64,000 bases of DNA from Hymenobacter artigasi (GTDB taxonomy: Bacteria > Bacteroidota > Bacteroidia > Cytophagales > Hymenobacteraceae), in the NCBI RefSeq assembly GCF_012275535.1, contig NZ_JAAVTK010000002.1:209755-273754 (forward strand), read 5' to 3'. How positions within the stretch are numbered: the first letter of the stretch is position 1; each line of letters opens with the position of its first letter. Shown here in pieces: positions 57,781 to 64,000 of this stretch. The position numbers and the translations under genes were made by a program. The notes under the pieces were generated by a model. It did no database searches and was not told the DNA's origin. It saw nothing but the letters and a program-made list of their open reading frames with translations.

Positions 57781-60168
57781 ATGACTCCTACCCTTCAATC
57801 CTTCCTTCGCGCCGTGCTGCACAGCTACGCCATGCTGTTTTTTTCGCAGCATCGGGGCTTTGCGGCCGTGCTGCTGCTGGTGTCGTTTGGGCACCCGGTG
57901 GTGGGGGCGGCGGGGCTGGCCAGCACCTGCCTGGCGGTGGCCGGGGCGCGGCTGGGCGGCTTCAATAAAGAGTGGACGGACAACGGAGCCTACAGTTTCA
58001 ACGCCCTGCTTACCGGGCTGGGGCTGGCCTCGTTTTTCGCGCCGGGTTGGGGGCTGGCGGGGCTGGTGGTGGTGGGCGCGGGCCTGGCCCTGCTGCTGAG
58101 CGTGGCTTTGGGCGGCTGGCTGGGCGGGCGGGGACTGCCGTTTTTGTCGGTGCCGTTTGTGGGCACGGTGTGGGTGCTGCTGCTGGGGGCCGGGCCGCTG
58201 CTGAACCTGCCGGCGGCCGAAAGCGGCATCTACTGGCTGAACGAGGCCTACGCCCTGGGCGGCCCCCGGCTGGCCTCGGCCGCGCAGTGGGTGGGCGACT
58301 GGCCCTGGCCACCGCTGCTGGCTACGTACCTGCGGGCGCTGAGCGCGGTGCTGTTTCAGGACAGTGCGCTGGGCGGGCTGCTGGTGGCGGCGGGGCTGCT
58401 GTGGCACTCGCGCATTGCGTTTTCGCTATCGGTGCTGGGCTTTTTGGGAGCATATGGCTTGCTGCTGCTCACCGGGCCGGCCGGCAGCGGGCCGCCCGAC
58501 TACAACCTGGGGGCCAACTACGTGGTGGCGGCCGTGGCGGTGGGCGGCGTGTTCGTCATCCCCTCGGCGGCCAGCTACGGGTGGGCCCTGCTGAGCGTGC
58601 CCGTGACGGTGGTACTGCTGGCTGGCTGCACTACGGTGCTGGACCGGCTGGGGCTGCCGGCGCTGTCGCTGCCCTACTGCGCCACGGCTTTGTTGTTTTT
58701 GTACGTGCTACTGCTGCGCGAGCGGCCGGGCGCGAGCCTCGTGCTCACGCCCATCCAGCGCTACTCGCCCGAGCGCAACCTTTACGCCTACGCCACGGCC
58801 CGCGTGCGGCTGGCCCACCAGGGCGCGGTGCCCCTCACCCTGCCCTTCCTGGGCGCGTGGACCTGCACCCAAGGCTACACCGACGGCGGCCCCACCCACC
58901 TCGGCGACTGGGGCCAGGCCCTGGACTTCGCCATCACCGACGCCGACGGCCGCACCTACCACGGCACCGGCCGCGCCCTGAGCGACTACTACGCCTACAA
59001 CAAGCCCGTGCTGGCCCCCGCCGACGGCGTGGTGCAGGAAGTCATTCAGCACATCGAAGACAACGCCATCGGCGAGGTGAACACCCGCGAGAACTGGGGC
59101 AATACCGTCGTTATCCGCCATGCGGCCGGGCTGTTCACCCAGCTTTCGCACCTGCGCGCCCACTCGGTGCCGGTGAAGGTGGGCGACTACGTGCGGCGCG
59201 GCGACATCATCGGCACCTGCGGCAGCTCGGGGCGCTCGCCTGAGCCGCACCTGCACTTCCAGGTGCAGGCCACCCCCTACGTGGGCTCGCGCACGCTGGC
59301 GTACCCATTGGCGTATTTTGTGGCGGAGGCGGGAGCGGCCGGCATGGCTGCCCTGCCAACCCAGCCGCTAAAGAAGCTGAAGCAGCAGCTGTCTCAAGTA
59401 TTAGCCTCCACCGGGAGCCTTGCCGATGTACCGGATGGCGCAGCAGACTCACCGGCTGGTTTAACCCTCGAATCCAATAGGACACCGGACTCTTCCGAAA
59501 TGCTGGCTTCTGCTGCGCCCCAAATGCCGCAGCTCCGGCACTTTGCTGTGCCCGTGGCGGGCGAAACCGTGCGCCCGCCCACCTTCAACCGCACCCTGAG
59601 CCAGGCCCTGCGCCTGCCCCCCGGCTACGCCCTGGACGTGCGCGATGCCGCCGCGCCCGCCGCCCCGGCCCAGCGCTGGGAAGTATTCACCGATGCCTAC
59701 AACCTGGCCTACCTGCGCTGCCAGCGCACGGGAGCGGTGCTCTACTTCGGCGGCGATGAGTCGGTGTTCTACTGCACGGCTTTTTATGGCGATGAAAGCT
59801 CGTGGCTCTTTCTGCTCTATCAGGCCGCCTACCGGGTACCGCTGGCCAGCCTGCCGGGCCAGGTCGTGCACGACGAGTTTCCGCTGACCGTGGTGCGCAA
59901 CCCGGCGCTTACCTGGGCGCAGGACGTGCTGGCCCCGTTCTACCGTTTCCTGCGGCCTGCTTTTTGGGCTGAGGAAGTGCCCTCCATGGCCGGCCACTGG
60001 CCCGGCGGTCCGGTGCGGCTGCGCAGCCGCGTGGTGGTGGCAGGTTTTGGCCGCGCCCGCGAGGTGCAGGCCGCCGAGCTGCTTTTTACCGAAGGCCGGC
60101 TCGCCGAGCTGCGCGTGCGCCGTGCCACCGGCAGCTTCACCCTCACTTGCTCAGTAGCCGGCGCATGA
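57781..60168 (+). CDS. Urea-transporter-like/M23 peptidase fusion
   Basis: A 795-residue two-part protein. Residues 1-310 are a urea-transporter (UT) domain with repeated membrane helices (YSFNALLTGLGLASFFAPGW; DYNLGANYVVAAVAVGGVF). Residues about 350-515 are an M23 (LytM) metallopeptidase with H373-LGDWGQAL-D382, a GNTVVIRH strand, GDYVRRGDIIGTCGSSG and H490-L-H492. The remaining C-terminal part (about 530-795) is a beta-rich domain of unknown type. The peptidase half would be periplasmic and cut peptidoglycan cross-links. The start is an ATG after a palindrome. Its stop overlaps the next gene by 4 bp. Confidence 0.85.
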   Translation: MTPTLQSFLRAVLHSYAMLFFSQHRGFAAVLLLVSFGHPVVGAAGLASTCLAVAGARLGGFNKEWTDNGAYSFNALLTGLGLASFFAPGWGLAGLVVVGAGLALLLSVALGGWLGGRGLPFLSVPFVGTVWVLLLGAGPLLNLPAAESGIYWLNEAYALGGPRLASAAQWVGDWPWPPLLATYLRALSAVLFQDSALGGLLVAAGLLWHSRIAFSLSVLGFLGAYGLLLLTGPAGSGPPDYNLGANYVVAAVAVGGVFVIPSAASYGWALLSVPVTVVLLAGCTTVLDRLGLPALSLPYCATALLFLYVLLLRERPGASLVLTPIQRYSPERNLYAYATARVRLAHQGAVPLTLPFLGAWTCTQGYTDGGPTHLGDWGQALDFAITDADGRTYHGTGRALSDYYAYNKPVLAPADGVVQEVIQHIEDNAIGEVNTRENWGNTVVIRHAAGLFTQLSHLRAHSVPVKVGDYVRRGDIIGTCGSSGRSPEPHLHFQVQATPYVGSRTLAYPLAYFVAEAGAAGMAALPTQPLKKLKQQLSQVLASTGSLADVPDGAADSPAGLTLESNRTPDSSEMLASAAPQMPQLRHFAVPVAGETVRPPTFNRTLSQALRLPPGYALDVRDAAAPAAPAQRWEVFTDAYNLAYLRCQRTGAVLYFGGDESVFYCTAFYGDESSWLFLLYQAAYRVPLASLPGQVVHDEFPLTVVRNPALTWAQDVLAPFYRFLRPAFWAEEVPSMAGHWPGGPVRLRSRVVVAGFGRAREVQAAELLFTEGRLAELRVRRATGSFTLTCSVAGA

Positions 60169-61352
60169 GGAAATTAGCCCTGCTGCTGCTCCTACTGCTG
60201 GCTGGAGCCACCACCGCCCGCGCCCAGGCCCCGATGCCCGATTATCAAACCACCGACAGCCTGACCCAGGCCCTGGCCGGGCAGTACCGCTGGGCCGCGC
60301 TCGACTCGGTGGGAAGCGCCGCCCTGCGCCTCGGGCTCGACTACCCGGCCCTGCGCTGCCGGCTGGGCCAGGCGGCCCTGGCCCGCGACCGCCCGGCCCA
60401 GGCCATCTGGCACTACGGCCGTGCCCTGCGCGAAAACCCGGTTGATATCACCGCCCGCTACGGCCTGGCCCTGGCCTACCTCAGCCTGAACCAGCCCGGC
60501 CCCGCCGCACTGGTGGCGCGCGACCTGCCCGACTCGCTGCGCCGCCCACTGCACCTCAATGGCTTCCAGCTGCTGAGCCGGGTGGAGGTGGAGGCCAGCG
60601 GCCAGACCACCCGCCAGGAGCATCGGGGGCCGGCCGGCTTCCTGCGCCTGGGCGTGGGCACCCGCCTCAGCCCCCGCCTCAACCTGAGCCAGAGCATTAG
60701 CTACTTCGGCCAGAACATTGAGCTGCCCGACCGCCAGCAGCGCGGCCGCGGCAACTCCTACCCCGTGCGCCAGAACGGGTACTACGCCCTGCTGGCCGGG
60801 CAGCTGGCGCCGCGCTGGCGGGTCCTGCTCGGCTACCATTTCCTCGACAGCGATTTTGGCCGTCTCGAAACCAGCAGCAGCCACCTTGGCTATGCCGCCC
60901 TGGCCTACGCCCGCCCCCACTGGACGGCGCAGGTGGGCCAGTACGTGGGCACCCTCACCGATACTGCCCGCACCCAAACCGACCTGCGCCTGACCGTGTA
61001 CCCGCTCGGCAACCTGCGCCTGTATGGCTTCGGGCAGGCCAGCGTGGTGCGCTCCAACGGCCGCAGCCACCTGCATGCGCTGCTGGGGGCGGGCGGGCGG
61101 CTGCACCGCCGCGCCTGGCTCGATGTGTACGGCGGCCTGGGCCAGGTGCCGGTGCTGGCCGAGCTCGATGGACTATACGTGTACAATCTGCTCGACCCCT
61201 TGCAGGCCCGCGCCGGGGCCGGCCTGCTTATTTTGCTGCCCGAGCGGCTCTCGCTGCGCCTGAGCTACGGCCTGGAGTGCCGCCGCGATGCCATCAACGG
61301 CTCACTGTATAACTTGCAATCTCTTAGTACCGCCCTCGCATGGACCTGGTAA
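60165..61352 (+). CDS. TPR protein with probable outer-membrane barrel
   Basis: A 395-residue protein with a signal peptide (LALLLLLLLAGATTARAQ), N-terminal tetratricopeptide-like repeats (about 40-130; RPAQAIWHYGRALRENPVDITARYGLALAYLSLNQ) and a C-terminal half of amphipathic strands typical of an outer-membrane barrel (LGVGTRLSPRLNLSQSISYFG...RLSYGLECRRD...). The layout resembles YaiO-type proteins. ATGA overlap with the UT-M23 gene shows translational coupling. Confidence 0.75.
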   Translation: MRKLALLLLLLLAGATTARAQAPMPDYQTTDSLTQALAGQYRWAALDSVGSAALRLGLDYPALRCRLGQAALARDRPAQAIWHYGRALRENPVDITARYGLALAYLSLNQPGPAALVARDLPDSLRRPLHLNGFQLLSRVEVEASGQTTRQEHRGPAGFLRLGVGTRLSPRLNLSQSISYFGQNIELPDRQQRGRGNSYPVRQNGYYALLAGQLAPRWRVLLGYHFLDSDFGRLETSSSHLGYAALAYARPHWTAQVGQYVGTLTDTARTQTDLRLTVYPLGNLRLYGFGQASVVRSNGRSHLHALLGAGGRLHRRAWLDVYGGLGQVPVLAELDGLYVYNLLDPLQARAGAGLLILLPERLSLRLSYGLECRRDAINGSLYNLQSLSTALAWTW

Positions 61353-61948
61353 AGCTGACTTTCGCCACCGCTGCCCTCGTGTATGCTGTGCCGGCCGCCG
61401 CCCAGGCTCCGGACCAGACTGCCGCCTTTGCCACCAGCTACGCCGCCGAGGCCAAGGCCGACTACGCCGACGCCATTGCGCCCATCAAAAGCATCTACAC
61501 CGGCACCTACGAGCAGAACCTGCGCCTGGGCTGGCTCTATTTCCTGGCCAAAAACTACCCCGCCGCCGCCGCGCACTACCAGAAGGCCGTGGAGCAGCGC
61601 CCCTACGCCATCGAGCCCAAGTTCGGCCTCATCAAGCCCCTGAACGCGCTGGGCCAGATTGAAAAGATGCTGAGCACCTACGAAACCATCCTCAAAGTAG
61701 ACCCCCAAAATACCCAGGCCAACTACTGGACCGGCGTTATCTACCTCAACCGCAAGGCCTACGGCCAGGCCGCCCGCTACTTCGAGCACGTCGTCAATCT
61801 TTACCCGTTCGACTACGATTCCAACATCTCCCTGGCCTGGGCCTACCTCAACCTCGGCAAGAAAGCCGAAGCCCGCGCCCTCTACACCAAGGCCCTGCTC
61901 ATCCGGCCCGGCGATGCCGCCGCCACCGCCGGCCTGCGCCGCCTCTAG
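61340..61948 (+). CDS. Secreted TPR protein
   Basis: A 202-residue protein with a signal peptide (MDLVKLTFATAALVYAVPAAAQ) and four or five TPR units (NLRLGWLYFLAKNYPAAAAHYQKAVEQRP; NYWTGVIYLNRKAYGQAARYFEHVVNLYP; NISLAWAYLNLGKKAEARALYTKALLIRP). It probably scaffolds a periplasmic complex. Its start overlaps the end of the preceding TPR gene by 13 bp, and it is the last gene of the six-gene run starting at 54683. Confidence 0.85.
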   Translation: MDLVKLTFATAALVYAVPAAAQAPDQTAAFATSYAAEAKADYADAIAPIKSIYTGTYEQNLRLGWLYFLAKNYPAAAAHYQKAVEQRPYAIEPKFGLIKPLNALGQIEKMLSTYETILKVDPQNTQANYWTGVIYLNRKAYGQAARYFEHVVNLYPFDYDSNISLAWAYLNLGKKAEARALYTKALLIRPGDAAATAGLRRL

Positions 61949-61956
61949 CGCGGCCC

Positions 61957-62193
61957 CTACGCCGCCAGGCAGCGCACCACGTAGGCCACCAGCGCCTGAA
62001 ACGTTTCGGCCCGCCGCAGCTCGGCATCGTCGAGCTGCACGTAGCACGCCTGCTCTACCTCGCAGTACAGCTCGTTGCGCTCCACCTCGCTGGCAAACAC
62101 GGCACTCAGCCGGCGGCGCGGTATGAGGCGGGACGGCGCAATGAGGTGCCGCCGGAAAATGCGGCGCAAAACACGATAGACCTGCTTTTTCAT
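61957..62193 (-). CDS. Acyl-carrier-protein-like protein without the usual serine
   Basis: About 78 residues. The C-terminal part follows the ACP pattern (SAVFASEVERNELYCEVEQACYVQLDDAELRRAETFQALVAYVVRCL), but the phosphopantetheine serine of DSLE is replaced: the segment reads ASEVER. The N-terminus is strongly basic (MKKQVYRVLRRIFRRHL). It therefore cannot carry a normal acyl-pantetheine arm at that site. The function is unknown. It is convergent to the TPR gene. Confidence 0.6.
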   Translation of the reverse strand: MKKQVYRVLRRIFRRHLIAPSRLIPRRRLSAVFASEVERNELYCEVEQACYVQLDDAELRRAETFQALVAYVVRCLAA

Positions 62194-62248
62194 ACTCGTA
62201 AGGGATAAGGCGATAACAGCGGCATGGCTGGCGCGGGCTGCCGGCTGC

Positions 62249-62380
62249 TTAGTTGGCTGGCCGGCGGCCGGGGCGGCGTGCCCGGCGCTGGGCCGCCCGC
62301 TGGGCCTGTAGCCGGGCGTATTCATCGGCTTTCAATACCGACCGGAGCTGGGTTTCAAACTCGTCTTCGAAGCGTTGCAT
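62249..62380 (-). CDS. Small basic protein
   Basis: A 43-residue frame (MQRFEDEFETQLRSVLKADE, then a strongly Arg-rich tail RRARRPGRRPAN). The central LxADEYARLQ is reminiscent of the end of Spy-like periplasmic proteins, but no signal peptide exists. It lies 55 bp upstream of the ACP-like gene on the same strand. It is possibly real; support is weak. Confidence 0.35.
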   Translation of the reverse strand: MQRFEDEFETQLRSVLKADEYARLQAQRAAQRRARRPGRRPAN

Positions 62381-62783
62381 GGCAAAAAGGAACAGAGATG
62401 GATGGGATGAGTGACGGTGCCGGCCTGCCGTGCGGCGCAGGCCAGAGGCCGGGCTAACCCGGCAGCAAAAGCGGCCAGCAGCGGGGCCGGTTGGCTGCGT
62501 CAAAGGTGCCGGGCCAGGGCCGGGGCATCAAACCCAATCGCCCAACCGGGGCCCCACGCCGACCACTGCCCCGCCGGGCCGGGCCTATGCCACTGCGGGG
62601 AGCACCTGGGTTTAAAGCAGAACCATTGGAGGTAACAGAGCTGACGTTCATCGACTTTTTAAACTAAGCCATCGATTCCCGGTCGTAGCTCTGCGCTTAG
62701 GCTCGCATATTTGATTTATTGTTTACTTGCATTCCCTTCCGGCCCCGGTCACGGTCTGTTCCTCACGCATTATTTGCCACCCC
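62381..62783. other. Gene-free region
   Basis: A GC-rich part (62400-62600) has no gene I can support. It is followed by a short AT-rich part (62650-62740, with TTGATTTATTGTTTACTTGC) that probably holds the promoter of the next gene. Confidence 0.5.
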
Positions 62784-63188
62784 ATGACCGATGCCCCCGA
62801 CTACGCCACCGCGACGATACCGACCAGCGGCTGCGCCGTTTCGCCTGATGTATTTTCCCCGGGACGCCACCAGCCCGATGATGCCCCCGGGAAGACATGC
62901 TTAGCCGACAGTATTTTTGTGCTGGGGCAGAACTACCCCAACCCGCACAAGGGCGAAACCACCGTCCCGTTCACGCTGCCGACAAATGCCGATGTCCGCC
63001 TCGATTTACTCGACCACCTGGGCCGTAAAATGGCCAGCGTGGTGCGCAAGGGCCGTAGCGCTGGCGTCCAGAATATAAAGTTGAACCTGGCAGGCCTGGG
63101 ATTGCCGGCTGGCAACTATATTTACCAGCTACAGGTCAGCAGCCGGTTCGGCACCTACCAGCAGGCAAAGCAGATGACCATCGAATAA
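62784..63188 (+). CDS. Stand-alone T9SS type A sorting domain
   Basis: A 134-residue protein made almost only of a type IX secretion C-terminal domain: FVLGQNYPNPHKGETTVPFTLPTNADVRLDLLDHLGRKM...LAGLGLPAGNYIYQLQV...AKQMTIE. Such domains normally sit at the end of large exported proteins. Here the N-terminal 50 residues (MTDAPDYATATIPTSGCAVSPDVF...) are low in structure and have no signal peptide, so export is doubtful. It may be a gene fragment with a new start or a regulatory decoy. A strong terminator follows. Confidence 0.7.
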   Translation: MTDAPDYATATIPTSGCAVSPDVFSPGRHQPDDAPGKTCLADSIFVLGQNYPNPHKGETTVPFTLPTNADVRLDLLDHLGRKMASVVRKGRSAGVQNIKLNLAGLGLPAGNYIYQLQVSSRFGTYQQAKQMTIE

Positions 63189-63226
63189 AAACAACTGGAA
63201 GTGAGTGGGCTTAGAAGTGAAGCCCC

Positions 63227-63259
63227 GAGGCCGACCGCTGCAACGGTCGGCCTCTTTTT
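63227..63259 (+). terminator. Rho-independent terminator
   Basis: GAGGCCGACCG pairs with CGGTCGGCCTC across six bases and is followed by TTTTTT. Confidence 0.85.
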
Positions 63260-63413
63260 TTGGGTCCTGGGGCGCAAGGCCGTATTCGTTTGGCCGAAAC
63301 CTTTCAGGTTAGGCAGCGCCGCCCGTACTTTGCCGTTGGGCCACCGCGGGCGGCGGCATCCTTTTCTATTCGCTTCCAACTCCCACCGCGGCCCTGCCGC
63401 ACAACTTTTTCTT

Positions 63414-64000
63414 ATGGCTGACCAAACTCTTTCCGGCCTGCGCGCCGGTGTGCTGCACGGCGACGAAGTGCAGGCCCTCTTCCAGAATGCCAAGGCCCAC
63501 GGCTACGCGCTGCCCGCCGTGAACGTGACCGGCACCAACACCGTGAATGCCGTGCTCGAAACCGCCAAGGCAGTGAACTCGCCCGTGATGGTGCAGTTCT
63601 CGAACGGCGGCGCGCAGTTCTTCGCCGGCAAATCGGTGAGCAACGACGGCCAGCGGGCCAGCATCGCGGGTGGTGTTTCGGGCGCTCACCACGTTCACCT
63701 CATGGCCGCGCTCTACGACGTGCCCGTGGTACTGCACACCGACCACGCCGCCAAAAAGCTCCTCCCCTGGATTGACGGCCTACTCGATGCCGGCGAGAAA
63801 TACTACCAGACGCATGGCCAGCCCCTCTACAGCTCGCACATGCTGGACTTGTCGGAAGAGCCGATTGAGGAGAACATTGAAATCTGCAAGCGCTACCTGG
63901 AGCGCATGGCCAAAATCGGCATGACGCTGGAGATTGAGCTGGGCGTGACCGGCGGCGAGGAAGACGGCGTGGACAACTCCGACGTGGACAGCTCCAAGCT
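63414..64000 (+). CDS. fbaA: Class II fructose-bisphosphate aldolase (5' part)
   Basis: The first 195 residues are visible; the gene runs off the end of the window. MADQTLSGLRAGVLHGDEV is followed by the class II signatures ALPAVNVTGTNTVNAVLETA, SPVMVQFSNGGAQFFAGK, the Zn/substrate region VPVVLHTDHAAKKLLPWIDG, YSSHMLDLSEEP and LEIELGVTGGEEDGVDN. It cleaves fructose-1,6-bisphosphate in glycolysis, using Zn2+. Most residues match the long FbaA (E. coli-type) subgroup. Confidence 0.95.
   Translation, partial: MADQTLSGLRAGVLHGDEVQALFQNAKAHGYALPAVNVTGTNTVNAVLETAKAVNSPVMVQFSNGGAQFFAGKSVSNDGQRASIAGGVSGAHHVHLMAALYDVPVVLHTDHAAKKLLPWIDGLLDAGEKYYQTHGQPLYSSHMLDLSEEPIEENIEICKRYLERMAKIGMTLEIELGVTGGEEDGVDNSDVDSSK

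Overview
The window looks like chromosome of a GC-rich Bacteroidota member, most likely Hymenobacter or a close relative. This rests on Bacteroidota-type promoters (TTTG, about 20 bp, TAxxTTTG), T9SS sorting domains, large TonB-dependent receptors, a DUF2167 protein, glycine-zipper OmpA proteins, and many long perfect palindromes between and even inside genes. The genus is inferred from gene content and style, not from a marker gene.

Layout. 0-1.5 kb: two overlapping SRA-domain genes, one fused to an HNH nuclease (a type IV-like, modified-DNA restriction module). 1.5-30.6 kb: mostly housekeeping and envelope genes. These are an M16 peptidase, GT9 glycosyltransferase, Lrp regulator, DsbD, CNNM/CBS protein, gamma-carbonic-anhydrase-like protein, radical SAM, HhH-GPD glycosylase, OmpA/glycine-zipper proteins, AccD, an OmpA lipoprotein, two paralogous TonB receptors, an MBL hydrolase, a metallophosphoesterase, a DinB-like protein, a cystathionine gamma-synthase-type enzyme, a DUF2167 protein and a VTT-like membrane protein. 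A promoter and terminator-like hairpins at 4.6-4.9 kb suggest an unannotated small RNA.

30.7-40.8 kb: an integrative element of about 10 kb sits in the 3' end of tRNA-Arg(ACG). It is bounded by a 20-bp direct repeat and paired AGTATGCA sites. It carries a small excisionase-like HTH gene, a candidate origin, a winged-helix protein with apparent PolA-superfamily polymerase motifs, a large Eco57I-like restriction-modification enzyme with a coupled small gene, and a tyrosine recombinase. 40.8-43.6 kb is a scar-like accessory zone: a secreted protein, a GNPxGRP protein, a frameshifted gene at an 8-G run, a phage-type regulator and a 5'-truncated DUF5996 gene.

43.6-50.6 kb: signalling. KaiC, two KaiB proteins, a PAS histidine kinase and a receiver protein form one unit without KaiA; a LytS/LytTR pair follows. 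51-54.5 kb: a di-heme cytochrome c peroxidase, a Thr-rich lipoprotein and a T9SS type B cell-surface protein.

54.7-62 kb: the most unusual chromosomal cluster. It contains a PqqD-like RRE protein, an ATP-grasp ligase, a fold-type III PLP decarboxylase-like enzyme whose N-terminus resembles a RiPP leader (YxxPxL), a urea-transporter/M23 peptidase fusion, and two TPR proteins of which one is probably an outer-membrane barrel. Together they suggest a peptide- or amino-acid-modifying envelope system. The window ends with an ACP-like protein lacking the usual serine, a T9SS-type C-terminal domain with no cargo, and the start of class II fructose-bisphosphate aldolase.
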